Below are positions 25,001 to 38,800 of a DNA stretch of 64,000 nt, in pieces; position 1 is the stretch's first letter; each line of letters starts with the position of its first letter. The stretch covers positions 23,362,543 through 23,426,542 of the forward strand of contig OX465101.1 in the NCBI GenBank assembly GCA_949987565.1, in the 5' to 3' direction. Below the pieces are notes generated by a model. The model ran no database searches. It was not told where the DNA came from and worked only from the letters and a program-made list of their open reading frames with translations. A program made the position numbers and the translations under genes. This DNA comes from Luidia sarsii. Taxonomy: Eukaryota; Echinodermata; Asteroidea; Paxillosida; Luidiidae.

Positions 25001-25283
25001 ATGTGTTTTGTTGACAGTCGCATTGCCGGTACACTTATCAAACCGATGGCATCAGGGTACATTTGCCTGGGCGTGTTTCGGTGCAGATTTCAGGTACCTT
25101 GCTAATTCTTTCGTGAATCGATTGACAAGGCCAAGGGCTACGATCTGAACATAGTTTAAGCTTCATGGGGTGAATATTAAAGGGCGGTATTCAGGAGGAG
25201 GCATTACATGTGTCTTGCCCGAGATTCTTTGCAGTGTATTGTAAGCGCGTCACAATATACTTGGCTGTGCGCCTTCGCTCAAA
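22066..25283 (+). repeat. 7-monomer variant of the 6-monomer block (3,218 bp)
   Basis: Units start at 22066, 22526, 22986, 23446, 23906, 24365 and 24824. The first five match 19307-21605, apart from a private GTACATTTATC near 23651. The GAGTAC alpha unit is then present twice in a row (23906-24364 and 24365-24823), giving seven monomers. The first of the doubled units ends CAAAG and the second ends CAAT. This is a one-monomer gain, as expected from out-of-register exchange. Confidence 0.87.
23906..24823 (+). repeat. Duplicated GAGTAC alpha monomer pair
   Basis: Two adjacent 459-bp units share the rare GAGTAC variant (unit base 233), CAATTTTCAGCTTC and the alpha 3' half. In the preceding 6-mer this unit occurs once (21147-21605). 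The pair differs at the final base: A at 24364, T at 24823. Confidence 0.85.
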
Positions 25284-28200
25284 GAACATGACTCTTTTGC
25301 CTTGAAATGATTCTTGGATTGAGTCTCAGATATCTTGTCTTTCGATTGGATCCTCTCGAGAGCATGTCAAGCTACAGATAGGTCAATTTTCAGCTTCTGG
25401 AACGAAATAGTTTTGAGGATAATGACTAGAAGGTAAAGACCGTCTGACACATACCCCTACATGTGTTTTGTTGACAGTCGCATTGCCGGTACACTTATCA
25501 AACCGATGGCATCAGGGTACATTTGCCTGGGCGTGTTTCGGTGCAGATTTCAGGTACCTTGCTAATTCTTTCGTGAATCGATTGACTAGGCCAAGGGCTA
25601 CGATCTGAATATAGTTTAAGATTCATGGGGTGAATATTAAAAGGCGATATTTAGGAGGAGGCATTACATGTGTCTTGCCCGAGATTCTTTGCAGTGTATT
25701 GTAAGCGCGTCACAATATACTTGGCTGTGCGCCTTCGCTCAAAGAACATGACTCTTTTGCCTTGAAATGATTCTTGGATTGAGTCTCAGATATCTTGTCT
25801 TTCGATTGGATCCTCTCGAGAGCATGTCAAGCTACAGATAGGTCAATTTTCAGCTTCTGGAACGAAATAGTTTTGAGGATAATGACTAGAATGTAAAGAC
25901 CGTCTGACACATACCCCTACATGTGTTTTGTTGACAGTCGCATTGCCGGTACACTTATCAAACCGATGGCATCAGGGTACATTTGACCGGGCGTGTTTCG
26001 GTTCAGATTTAAGGTACCTTGCTAATTCTTTCGGAAATCGATTGACTAGGCCAAGGGCTACGATCTGAATATAGTTTAAGCTTCATGGGGTGAATATTAA
26101 AGGGCAATATTTAGGAGGAGGCATTACATGTGTCTTGCCCGAGATTCTTTGCAGTGTATTGTAAGCGCGTCACAATATACTTGGCTGTGCGCCTTCGCTC
26201 AAAGAACATGACTCTTTTGCCTTGAAATGATTCTTGGATTGAGTCTCAGATATCTTGTCTTTCGATTGGATCCTCTCGAGAGCATGTCAAGCTACAGATA
26301 GGTCAATTTTCAGCTTCTGGAACGAAATAGTTTTGAGGATAATGACTAGAAGGTAAAGACCGTCTGACACATACCCCTACATGTGTTTTGTTGACAGTCG
26401 CATTGCCGGTACACTTATCAAACCGATGGCATCAGGGTACATTTGCCTGGGCGTGTTTCGGTGCAGATTTCAGGTACCTTGCTAATTCTTTCGTGAATCG
26501 ATTGACAAGGCCAAGGGCTACGATCTAATATAGTTTAAGCTTCATGGGGTGAATATTAAAGGGCGATATTTAGGAGGAGGCATTACATGTGTCTTGCCCG
26601 AGATTCTTTGCAGTGTATTGTAAGCGCGTCACAATATACTTGGCTGTGCGCCTTCGCTCAATGAACATGACTCTTTTGCCTTGAAATGATTCTTGGATTG
26701 AGTCTCAGATATCTTGTCTTTCGATTGGATCCTCTCGAGAGCATGTCAAGCTACAGATAGGTCAAATTTCAGCTTCTGGAACGAAATAGTTTTGAGGATA
26801 ATGACTAGAAGGTAAAGACCGTCTGACACATACCCCTACATGTGTTTTGTTGACAGTCGCATTGCCGGTACACTTATCAAACCGATGGCATCAGGGTTCA
26901 TTTGCCTGGGCGTGTTTCGGTGCAGATTTCAGGTACCTTGCTAATTCTTTCGTGAATCGATTGACAAGGCCAAGGGCTACGATCTGAACATAGTTTAAGC
27001 TTCATGGGGTGAATATTAAAGGGCGGTATTCAGGAGGAGGCATTACATGTGTCTTGCCCGAGATTCTTTGCAGTGTATTGTAAGCGCGTCACAATATACT
27101 TGGCTGTGCGCCTTCGCTCAAAGAACATGACTCTTTTGCCTTGAAATGATTCTTGGATTGAGTCTCAGATATCTTGTCTTTCGATTGGATCCTCTCGAGA
27201 GCATGTCAAGCTACAGATAGGTCAATTTTCAGCTTCTGGAACGAAATAGTTTTGAGGATAATGACTAGAAGGTAAAGACCGTCTGACACATACCCCTACA
27301 TGTGTTTTGTTGACAGTCGCATTGCCGGTACACTTATCAAACCGATGGCATCAGGGTACATTTGCCTGGGCGTGTTTCGGTGCAGATTTCAGGTACCTTG
27401 CTAATTCTTTCGTGAATCGATTGACTAGGCCAAGGGCTACGATCTGAATATAGTTTAAGATTCATGGGGTGAATATTAAAAGGCGATATTTAGGAGGAGG
27501 CATTACATGTGTCTTGCCCGAGATTCTTTGCAGTGTATTGTAAGCGCGTCACAATATACTTGGCTGTGCGCCTTCGCTCAAAGAACATGACTCTTTTGCC
27601 TTGAAATGATTCTTGGATTGAGTCTCAGATATCTTGTCTTTCGATTGGATCCTCTCGAGAGCATGTCAAGCTACAGATAGGTCAATTTTCAGCTTCTGGA
27701 ACGAAATAGTTTTGAGGATAATGACTAGAATGTAAAGACCGTCTGACACATACCCCTACATGTGTTTTGTTGACAGTCGCATTGCCGGTACACTTATCAA
27801 ACCGATGGCATCAGGGTACATTTGACCGGGCGTGTTTCGGTTCAGATTTAAGGTACCTTGCTAATTCTTTCGGAAATCGATTGACTTGGCCAAGGGCTAC
27901 GATCTGAATATAGTTTAAGCTTCATGGGGTGAATATTAAAGGGCGATATTTAGGAGGAGGCATTACATGTGTCTTGCCCGAGATTCTTTGCAGTGTATTG
28001 TAAGCGCGTCACAATATACTTGGCTGTGCGCCTTCGCTCAAAGAACATGACTCTTTTGCCTTGAAATGATTCTTGGATTGAGTCTCAGATATCTTGTCTT
28101 TCGATTGGATCCTCTCGAGAGCATGTCAAGCTACAGATAGGTCAATTTTCAGCCTCTGGAACGAACTAGTTTTGAGGATAATGACTAGAAGGTAAAGACC

Positions 28201-29421
28201 GTCTGACACATACCCCTACATGTGTTTTGTTGACAGTCGCATTGCCGGTACACTTATCAAACCGATGGCATCAGGGTACATTTGCCTGGGCGTGTTTCGG
28301 TGCAGATTTCAGGTACCTTGCTAATTCTTTCGTGAATCGATTGACTAGGCCAAGGGCTACGATCTGAATATAGTTTAAGATTCATGGGGTGAATATTAAA
28401 AGGCGATATTTAGGAGGAGGCATTACATGTGTCTTGCCCGAGATTCTTTGCAGTGTATTGTAAGCGCGTCACAATATACTTGGCTGTGCGCCTTCGCTCA
28501 AAGAACATGACTCTTTTGCCTTGAAATGATTCTTGGATTGAGTCTCAGATATCTTGTCTTTCGATTGGATCCTCTCGAGAGCATGTCAAGCTACAGATAG
28601 GTCAATTTGCAGCTTCTGGAACGAAATAGTTTTGAGGATAATGACTAGAAGGTAAAGACCGTCTGACACATACCCCTACATGTGTTTTGTTGACAGTCGC
28701 ATTGCCGGTACACTTATCAAACCGATGGCATCAGGGTACATTTGCCTGGGCGTGTTTCGGTGCAGATTTCAGGTACCTTGCTAATTCTTTCGTGAATCGA
28801 TTGACAAGGCCAAGGGCTACGATCTAATATAGTTTAAGCTTCATGGGGTGAATATTAAAGGGCGATATTTAGGAGGAGGCATTACATGTGTCTTGCCGGA
28901 GATTCTTTGCAGTGTATTGTAAGCGCGTCACAATATACTTGGCTGTGCGCCTTCGCTCAATGAACATGACTCTTTTGCCTTGAAATGATTCTTGGATTGA
29001 GTCTCAGATATCTTGTCTTTCGATTGGATCCTCTCGAGAGCATGTCAAGCTACAGATAGGTCAAATTTCAGCTTCTGGAACGAAATAGTTTTGAGGATAA
29101 TGACTAGAAGGTAAAGACCGTCTGACACATACCCCTACATGTGTTTTGTTGACAGTCGCATTGCCGGTACACTTATCAAACCGATGGCATCAGGGTTCAT
29201 TTGCCTGGGCGTGTTTCGGTGCAGATTTCAGGTACCTTGCTAATTCTTTCGTGAATCGATTGACAAGGCCAAGGGCTACGATCTGAACATAGTTTAAGCT
29301 TCATGGGGTGAATATTAAAGGGCGGTATTCAGGAGGAGGCATTACATGTGTCTTGCCCGAGATTCTTTGCAGTGTATTGTAAGCGCGTCACAATATACTT
29401 GGCTGTGCGCCTTCGCTCAAA
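25284..29421 (+). repeat. 4-monomer block and its 5-monomer derivative
   Basis: Units start at 25284, 25744, 26204, 26663 (1,839-bp block: AAGATTC; GAATG; alpha; GGGTTCAT beta) and at 27123, 27583, 28043, 28503, 28962 (2,299 bp). The second set is the first with one extra unit at 28043-28502. That extra unit joins a CAGCCTC plus GAACTAG 5' half to an AAGATTC 3' half. The order AAGATTC-GAATG-alpha-GGGTTCAT equals HOR units 18-21. Private marks are AGGGCAATATT near 26102, GACTTGGCC near 27883 and CAATTTGCAG near 28604. The last unit ending CAAT in the window ends at 28961. Confidence 0.85.
28043..28502 (+). repeat. Hybrid monomer (CCTC/GAACTAG 5' half, AAGATTC 3' half)
   Basis: Its 5' half carries CAGCCTC and GAACTAG as in the unit at 30342. 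Its 3' half carries GACTAGG, CTGAATATAG, AAGATTC and AAAAGGCG as in the unit at 27123. The two haplotypes are otherwise separate, so this unit looks like a crossover or conversion product, with the switch between the GAACTAG site and the GACTAGG site. Confidence 0.75.
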
Positions 29422-32181
29422 GAACATGACTCTTTTGCCTTGAAATGATTCTTGGATTGAGTCTCAGATATCTTGTCTTTCGATTGGATCCTCTCGAGAG
29501 CATGTCAAGCTACAGATAGGTCAATTTTCAGCTTCTGGAACGAAATAGTTTTGAGGATAATGACTAGAAGGTAAAGACCGTCTGACACATACCCCTACAT
29601 GTGTTTTGTTGACAGTCGCATTGCCGGTACACTTATCAAACCGATGGCATCAGGGTACATTTGCCTGGGCGTGTTTCGGTGCAGATTTCAGGTACCTTGC
29701 TAATTCTTTCGTGAATCGATTGACTAGGCCAAGGGCTACGATCTGAATATAGTTTAAGATTCATGGGGTGAATATTAAAAGGCGATATTTAGGAGGAGGC
29801 ATTACATGTGTCTTGCCCGAGATTCTTTGCAGTGTATTGTAAGCGCGTCACAATATACTTGGCTGTGCGCCTTCGCTCAAAGAACATGACTCTTTTGCCT
29901 TGAAATGATTCTTGGATTGAGTCTCAGATATCTTGTCTTTCGATTGGATCCTCTCGAGAGCATGTCAAGCTACAGATAGGTCAATTTTCAGCTTCTGGAA
30001 CGAAATAGTTTTGAGGATAATGACTAGAATGTAAAGACCGTCTGACACATACCCCTACATGTGTTTTGTTGACAGTCGCATTGCCGGTACACTTATCAAA
30101 CCGATGGCATCAGGGTACATTTGACCGGGCGTGTTTCGGTTCAGATTTAAGGTACCTTGCTAATTCTTTCGGATATCGATTGACTAGGCCAAGGGCTACG
30201 ATCTGAATATAGTTTAAGCTTCATGGGGTGAATATTAAAGGGCGATATTTAGGAGGAGGCATTACATGTGTCTTGCCCGAGATTCTTTGCAGTGTATTGT
30301 AAGCGCGTCACAATATACTTGGCTGTGCGCCTTCGCTCAAAGAACATGACTCTTTTGCCTTGAAATGATTCTTGGATTGAGTCTCAGATATCTTGTCTTT
30401 CGATTGGATCCTCTCGAGAGCATGTCAAGCTACAGATAGGTCAATTTTCAGCCTCTGGAACGAACTAGTTTTGAGGATAATGACTAGAAGGTAAAGACCG
30501 TCTGACACATACCCCTACATGTGTTTTGTTGACAGTCGCATTGCCGGTACACTTATCAAACCGATGGCATCAGGGTACATTTGCCTGGGCGTGTTTCGGT
30601 GCAGATTTCAGGTACCTTGCTAATTCTTTCGTGAATCGATTGACAAGGCCAAGGGCTACGATCTGAACATAGTTTAAGCTTCATGGGGTGAATATTAAAG
30701 GGCGGTATTTAGGAGGAGGCATTACATGTGTCTTGCCCGAGATTCTTTGCAGTGTATTGTAAGCGCGTCACAATATACTTGGCTGTGCGCCTTCGCTCAA
30801 AAAACATGACTCTTTTGCCTTGAAATGATTCTTGGATTGAGTCTCAGATATCTTGTCTTTCGATTGGATCCTCTCGAGAGCATGTCAAGCTACAGATAGG
30901 TCAATTTTCAGCTTCTGGAACGAACTAGTTTTGAGGATAATGACTAGAAGGTAAAGACCGTCTGACACATACCCCTACATGTGTTTTGTTGACAGTCGCA
31001 TTGCCGGTACACTTATCAAACCGATGGCATCAGGGTACATTTGCCTGGGCGTGTTTCGGTGCAGATTTCAGGTACCTTGCTAATTCTTTCGTGAATCGAT
31101 TGACTAGGCCAAGGGCTACGATCTGAATATAGTTTAAGATTCATGGGGTGAATATTAAAAGGCGATATTTAGGAGGAGGCATTACATGTGTCTTGCCCGA
31201 GATTCTTTGCAGTGTATTGTAAGCGCGTCACAATATACTTGGCTGTGCGCCTTCGCTCAAAGAACATGACTCTTTTGCCTTGAAATGATTCTTGGATTGA
31301 GTCTCAGATATCTTGTCTTTCGATTGGATCCTCTCGAGAGCATGTCAAGCTACAGATAGGTCAATTTTCAGCCTCTGGAACGAAATATTTTTGAGGATAA
31401 TGACTAGAAGGTAAAGACCGTCTGACACATACCCCTACATGTGTTTTGTTGACAGTCGCATTGCCGGTACACTTATCAAACCGATGGCATCAGGGTACAT
31501 TTGACCGGGCGTGTTTCGGTGCAGATTTCAGGTACCTTGCTAATTCTTTCGTGAATCGATTGACAAGGCCAAGGGCTACGATCTGAACATAGTTTAAGCT
31601 TCATGGGGTGAATATTAAAGGGCGGTATTTAGGAGGAGGCATTACATGTGTCTTGCCCGAGATTCTTTGCAGTGTATTGTAAGCGCGTCACAATATACTT
31701 GGCTGTGCGCCTTTGCTCAAAAAACATGACTCTTTTGCCTTGAAATGATTCTTGGATTGAGTCTCAGATATCTTGTCTTTCGATTGGATCCTCTCGAGAG
31801 CATGTCAAGCTACAGATAGGTCAATTTTCAGCTTCTGGAACGAAATAGTTTTGAGGATAATGACTAGAAGGTAAAGACCGTCTGACACATACCCCTACAT
31901 GTGTTTTGTTGACAGTCGCATTGCCGGTACACTTATCAAACCGATGGCATCAGGGTACATTTGCCTGGGCGTGTTTCGGTGCAGATTTCAGGTACCTTGC
32001 TAATTCTTTCGTGAATCGATTGACAAGGCCAAGGGCTACGATCTGAACATAGTTTAAGCTTCATGGGGTGAATATTAAAGGGCGGTATTCAGGAGGAGGC
32101 ATTACATGTGTCTTGCCCGAGATTCTTTGCAGTGTATTGTAAGCGCGTCACAATATACTTGGCTGTGCGCCTTCGCTCAAA
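29422..32181 (+). repeat. 6-monomer rearranged block (2,760 bp)
   Basis: Units start at 29422, 29882, 30342, 30802, 31262 and 31722. Types: AAGATTC; GAATG/GACCGGG (private GGATATCG near 30172); CAGCCTC plus GAACTAG; GAACTAG joined to an AAGATTC 3' half; CAGCCTC/GACCGGG hybrid with GAAATATTTTTG and CCTTTGCTC; CAATTTT beta unit with CGGTATTCAGG. Most junctions after 30801 read CAAAAAAC. The unit at 31262 recurs with both private marks at 44153, 12.9 kb away. Confidence 0.82.
31262..31721 (+). repeat. Hybrid monomer with GACCGGG joined to GGTGC/TTCAGG
   Basis: In the first 19 kb GACCGGG is always linked to GGTTCAG, TTTAAGG, CGGAAATCG and GACTAGG. Here GACCGGG is followed by GGTGCAG, TTTCAGG, CGTGAATCG and GACAAGG. 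The switch lies in the short stretch between unit bases 245 and 260. The unit also carries GAAATATTTTTG and CCTTTGCTC. Units at 32642, 34485, 41854 and 44153 have the same switch, the first two with an extra TTTTGGTGC. Confidence 0.82.
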
Positions 32182-34024
32182 AAACATGACTCTTTTGCCT
32201 TGAAATGATTCTTGGATTGAGTCTCAGATATCTTGTCTTTCGATTGGATCCTCTCGAGAGCATGTCAAGCTACAGATAGGTCAATTTTCAGCTTCTGGAA
32301 CGAACTAGTTTTGAGGATAATGACTAGAAGGTAAAGACCGTCTGACACATACCCCTACATGTGTTTTGTTGACAGTCGCATTGCCGGTACACTTATCAAA
32401 CCGATGGCATCAGGGTACATTTGCCTGGGCGTGTTTCGGTGCAGATTTCAGGTACCTTGCTAATTCTTTCGTGAATCGATTGACTAGGCCAAGGGCTACG
32501 ATCTGAATATAGTTTAAGATTCATGGGGTGAATATTAAAAGGCGATATTTAGGAGGAGGCATTACATGTGTCTTGCCCGAGATTCTTTGCAGTGTATTGT
32601 AAGCGCGTCACAATATACTTGGCTGTGCGCCTTCGCTCAAAGAACATGACTCTTTTGCCTTGAAATGATTCTTGGATTGAGTCTCAGATATCTTGTCTTT
32701 CGATTGGATCCTCTCGAGAGCATGTCAAGCTACAGATAGGTCAATTTTCAGCCTCTGGAACGAAATAGTTTTGAGGATAATGACTAGAAGGTAAAGACCG
32801 TCTGACACATACCCCTACATGTGTTTTGTTGACAGTCGCATTGCCGGTACACTTATCAAACCGATGGCATCAGGGTACATTTGACCGGGCGTGTTTTGGT
32901 GCAGATTTCAGGTACCTTGCTAATTCTTTCGTGAATCGATTGACAAGGCCAAGGGCTACGATCTGAACATAGTTTAAGCTTCATGGGGTGAATATTAAAG
33001 GGCGGTATTTAGGAGGAGGCATTACATGTGTCTTGCCCGAGATTCTTTGCAGTGTATTGTAAGCGCGTCACAATATACTTGGCTGTGCGCCTTCGCTCAA
33101 AAAACATGACTCTTTTGCCTTGAAATGATTCTTGGATTGAGTCTCAGATATCTTGTCTTTCGATTGGATCCTCTCGAGAGCATGTCAAGCTACAGATAGG
33201 TCAATTTTCAGCTTCTGGAACGAAATAGTTTTGAGGATAATGACTAGAAGGTAAAGACCGTCTGACACATACCCCTACATGTGTTTTGTTGACAGTCGCA
33301 TTGCCGGTACACTTATCAAACCGATGGCATCAGGGTACATTTGCCTGGGCGTGTTTCGGTGCAGATTTCAGGTACCTTGCTAATTCTTTCGTGAATCGAT
33401 TGACAAGGCCAAGGGCTACGATCTGAACATAGTTTAAGCTTCATGGGGTGAATATTAAAGGGCGGTATTTAGGAGGAGGCATTACATGTGTCTTGCCCGA
33501 GATTCTTTGCAGTGTATTGTAAGCGCGTCACAATATACTTGGCTGTGCGCCTTCGCTCAAAAAACATGACTCTTTTGCCTTGAAATGATTCTTGGAGGAT
33601 TGAGTCTCAGATATCTTGTCTTTCGATTGGATCCTCTCGAGAGCATGTCAAGCTACAGATAGGTCAATTTTCAGCTTCTGGAACGAAATAGTTTTGAGGA
33701 TAATGACTAGAAGGTAAAGACCGTCTGACACATACCCCTACATGTGTTTTGTTGACAGTCGCATTGCCGGTACACTTATCAAACCGATGGCATCAGGGTA
33801 CATTTGCCTGGGCGTGTTTCGGTGCAGATTTCAGGTACCTTGCTAATTCTTTCGTGAATCGATTGACAAGGCCAAGGGCTACGATCTGAACATAGTTTAA
33901 GCTTCATGGGGTGAATATTAAAGGGCGGTATTTAGGAGGAGGCATTACATGTGTCTTGCCCGAGATTCTTTGCAGTGTATTGTAAGCGCGTCACAATATA
34001 CTTGGCTGTGCGCCTTCGCTCAAA
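32182..34024 (+). repeat. 4-monomer block, copy 1 (1,843 bp)
   Basis: Units start at 32182, 32642, 33102 and 33562. Types: GAACTAG with AAGATTC 3' half; CAGCCTC/GACCGGG/TTTTGGTGC hybrid; plain beta unit; beta unit with a 3-base insertion reading CTTGGAGGATTGAG (463 bp). This is the first GGA insertion in the window. Confidence 0.87.
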
Positions 34025-35867
34025 AAACATGACTCTTTTGCCTTGAAATGATTCTTGGATTGAGTCTCAGATATCTTGTCTTTCGATTGGATCCTCTCGA
34101 GAGCATGTCAAGCTACAGATAGGTCAATTTTCAGCTTCTGGAACGAACTAGTTTTGAGGATAATGACTAGAAGGTAAAGACCGTCTGACACATACCCCTA
34201 CATGTGTTTTGTTGACAGTCGCATTGCCGGTACACTTATCAAACCGATGGCATCAGGGTACATTTGCCTGGGCGTGTTTCGGTGCAGATTTCAGGTACCT
34301 TGCTAATTCTTTCGTGAATCGATTGACTAGGCCAAGGGCTACGATCTGAATATAGTTTAAGATTCATGGGGTGAATATTAAAAGGCGATATTTAGGAGGA
34401 GGCATTACATGTGTCTTGCCCGAGATTCTTTGCAGTGTATTGTAAGCGCGTCACAATATACTTGGCTGTGCGCCTTCGCTCAAAGAACATGACTCTTTTG
34501 CCTTGAAATGATTCTTGGATTGAGTCTCAGATATCTTGTCTTTCGATTGGATCCTCTCGAGAGCATGTCAAGCTACAGATAGGTCAATTTTCAGCCTCTG
34601 GAACGAAATAGTTTTGAGGATAATGACTAGAAGGTAAAGACCGTCTGACACATACCCCTACATGTGTTTTGTTGACAGTCGCATTGCCGGTACACTTATC
34701 AAACCGATGGCATCAGGGTACATTTGACCGGGCGTGTTTTGGTGCAGATTTCAGGTACCTTGCTAATTCTTTCGTGAATCGATTGACAAGGCCAAGGGCT
34801 ACGATCTGAACATAGTTTAAGCTTCATGGGGTGAATATTAAAGGGCGGTATTTAGGAGGAGGCATTACATGTGTCTTGCCCGAGATTCTTTGCAGTGTAT
34901 TGTAAGCGCGTCACAATATACTTGGCTGTGCGCCTTCGCTCAAAAAACATGACTCTTTTGCCTTGAAATGATTCTTGGATTGAGTCTCAGATATCTTGTC
35001 TTTCGATTGGATCCTCTCGAGAGCATGTCAAGCTACAGATAGGTCAATTTTCAGCTTCTGGAACGAAATAGTTTTGAGGATAATGACTAGAAGGTAAAGA
35101 CCGTCTGACACATACCCCTACATGTGTTTTGTTGACAGTCGCATTGCCGGTACACTTATCAAACCGATGGCATCAGGGTACATTTGCCTGGGCGTGTTTC
35201 GGTGCAGATTTCAGGTACCTTGCTAATTCTTTCGTGAATCGATTGACAAGGCCAAGGGCTACGATCTGAACATAGTTTAAGCTTCATGGGGTGAATATTA
35301 AAGGGCGGTATTTAGGAGGAGGCATTACATGTGTCTTGCCCGAGATTCTTTGCAGTGTATTGTAAGCGCGTCACAATATACTTGGCTGTGCGCCTTCGCT
35401 CAAAAAACATGACTCTTTTGCCTTGAAATGATTCTTTGAGGATTGAGTCTCAGATATCTTGTCTTTCGATTGGATCCTCTCGAGAGCATGTCAAGCTACA
35501 GATAGGTCAATTTTCAGCTTCTGGAACGAAATAGTTTTGAGGATAATGACTAGAAGGTAAAGACCGTCTGACACATACCCCTACATGTGTTTTGTTGACA
35601 GTCGCATTGCCGGTACACTTATCAAACCGATGGCATCAGGGTACATTTGCCTGGGCGTGTTTCGGTGCAGATTTCAGGTACCTTGCTAATTCTTTCGTGA
35701 ATCGATTGACTAGGCCAAGGGCTACGATCTGAACATAGTTTAAGCTTCATGGGGTGAATATTAAAGGGCGGTATTTAGGAGGAGGCATTACATGTGTCTT
35801 GCCCGAGATTCTTTGCAGTGTATTGTAAGCGCGTCACAATATACTTGGCTGTGCGCCTTCGCTCAAA
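34025..35867 (+). repeat. 4-monomer block, copy 2 (1,843 bp)
   Basis: Units start at 34025, 34485, 34945 and 35405 and repeat the types and length of 32182-34024, including the rare TTTTGGTGC change. The last unit differs: its insertion reads CTTTGAGGATTGAG and it has GACTAGG in place of GACAAGG. GAACTAG units end here; the last is 34025-34484. Confidence 0.87.
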
Positions 35868-38800
35868 AAACATGACTCTTTTGCCTTGAAATGATTCTTG
35901 GATTGAGTCTCAGATATCTTGTCTTTCGATTGGATCCTCTCGAGAGCATGTCAAGCTACAGATAGGTCAATTTTCAGCTTCTGGAACGAAATAGTTTTGA
36001 GGATAATGACTAGAAGGTAAAGACCGTCTGACACATACCCCTACATGTGTTTTGTTGACAGTCGCATTGCCGGTACACTTATCAAACCGATGGCATCAGG
36101 GTACATTTGCCTGGGCGTGTTTCGGTGCAGATTTCAGGTACCTTGCTAATTCTTTCGTGAATCGATTGACAAGGCCAAGGGCTACGATCTAATATAGTTT
36201 AAGCTTCATGGGGTGAATATTAAAGGGCGATATTTAGGAGGAGGCATTACATGTGTCTTGCCCGAGATTCTTTGCAGTGTATTGTAAGCGCGTCACAATA
36301 TACTTGGCTGTGCGCCTTCGCTCAAAGAACATGACTCTTTTGCCTTGAAATGATTCTTGGATTGAGTCTCAGATATCTTGTCTTTCGATTGGATCCTCTC
36401 GAGAGCATGTCAAGCTACAGATAGGTCAATTTTCAGCTTCTGGAACGAAATAGTTTTGAGGATAAAGTGACTAGAAGGTAAAGACCGTCTGACACATACC
36501 CCTACATGTGTTTTGTTGACAGTCGCATTGCTGGTACACTTATCAAACCGATGGCATCAGGGTACATTTGCCTGGGCGTGTTTCGGTGCAGATTTCAGGT
36601 ACCTTGCTAAATCTTTCGTGAATCGATTGACAAGGCCAAGGGCTACGATCTGAACATAGTTTAAGCTTCATGGGGTGAATATTAAAGGGCGGTATTTAGG
36701 AGGAGGCATTACATGTGTCTTGCCCGAGATTCTTTGCAGTGTATTGTAAGCGCGTCACAATATACTTGGCTGTGCGCCTTCGCTCAAAGAACATGACTCT
36801 TTTGCCTTGAAATGATTCTTGGATTGAGTCTCAGATATCTTGTCTTTCGATTGGATCCTCTCGAGAGCATGTCAAGCTACAGATAGGTCAATTTTCAGCT
36901 TCTGGAACGAAATAGTTTTGAGGATAATGACTAGAAGGTAAAGACCGTCTGACACATACCCCTACATGTGTTTTGTTGACAGTCGCATTGCCGGTACACT
37001 TATCAAACCGATGGCATCAGGGTACATTTGCCTGGGCGTGTTTCGGTGCAGATTTCAGGTACCTTGCTAATTCTTTCGTGAATCGATTGACAAGGCCAAG
37101 GGCTACGATCTAATATAGTTTAAGCTTCATGGGGTGAATATTAAAGGGCGGTATTTAGGAGGAGGCATTACATGTGTCTTGCCCGAGATTCTTTGCAGTG
37201 TATTGTAAGCGCGTCACAATATACTTGGCTGTGCGCCTTCGCTCAAAAAACATGACTCTTTTGCCTTGAAATGATTCTTTGAGGATTGAGTCTCAGATAT
37301 CTTGTCTTTCGATTGGATCCTCTCGAGAGCATGTCAAGCTACAGATAGGTCAATTTTCAGCTTCTGGAACGAAATAGTTTTGAGGATAATGACTAGAAGG
37401 TAAAGACCGTCTGACACATACCCCTACATGTGTTTTGTTGACAGTCGCATTGCCGGTACACTTATCAAACCGATGGCATCAGGGTACATTTGCCTGGGCG
37501 TGTTTCGGTGCAGATTTCAGGTACCTTGCTAATTCTTTCGTGAATCGATTGACTAGGCCAAGGGCTACGATCTGAACATAGTTTAAGCTTCATGGGGTGA
37601 ATATTAAAGGGCGGTATTTAGGAGGAGGCATTACATGTGTCTTGCCCGAGATTCTTTGCAGTGTATTGTAAGCGCGTCACAATATACTTGGCTGTGCGCC
37701 TTCGCTCAAAAAACATGACTCTTTTGCCTTGAAATGATTCTTGGATTGAGTCTCAGATATCTTGTCTTTCGATTGGATCCTCTCGAGAGCATGTCAAGCT
37801 ACAGATAGGTCAATTTTCAGCTTCTGGAACGAAATAGTTTTGAGGATAATGACTAGAAGGTAAAGACCGTCTGACACATACCCCTACATGTGTTTTGTTG
37901 ACAGTCGCATTGCCGGTACACTTATCAAACCGATGGCATCAGGGTACATTTGCCTGGGCGTGTTTCGGTGCAGATTTCAGGTACCTTGCTAATTCTTTCG
38001 TGAATCGATTGACAAGGCCAAGGGCTACGATCTAATATAGTTTAAGCTTCATGGGGTGAATATTAAAGGGCGATATTTAGGAGGAGGCATTACATGTCTC
38101 TTGCCCGAGATTCTTTGCAGTGTATTGTAAGCGCGTCACAATATACTTGGCTGTGCGCCTTCGCTCAAAGAACATGACTCTTTTGCCTTGAAATGATTCT
38201 TGGATTGAGTCTCAGATATCTTGTCTTTCGATTGGATCCTCTCGAGAGCATGTCAAGCTACAGATAGGTCAATTTTCAGCTTCTGGAACGAAATAGTTTT
38301 GAGGATAAAGTGACTAGAAGGTAAAGACCGTCTGACACATACCCCTACATGTGTTTTGTTGACAGTCGCATTGCTGGTACACTTATCAAACCGATGGCAT
38401 CAGGGTACATTTGCCTGGGCGTGTTTCGGTGCAGATTTCAGGTACCTTGCTAATTCTTTCGTGAATCGATTGACAAGGCCAAGGGCTACGATCTAATATA
38501 GTTTAAGCTTCATGGGGTGAATATTAAAGGGCGGTATTTAGGAGGAGGCATTACATGTGTCTTGCCCGAGATTCTTTGCAGTGTATTGTAAGCGCGTCAC
38601 AATATACTTGGCTGTGCGCCTTCGCTCAAAAAACATGACTCTTTTGCCTTGAAATGATTCTTTGAGGATTGAGTCTCAGATATCTTGTCTTTCGATTGGA
38701 TCCTCTCGAGAGCATGTCAAGCTACAGATAGGTCAATTTTCAGCTTCTGGAACGAAATAGTTTTGAGGATAATGACTAGAAGGTAAAGACCGTCTGACAC

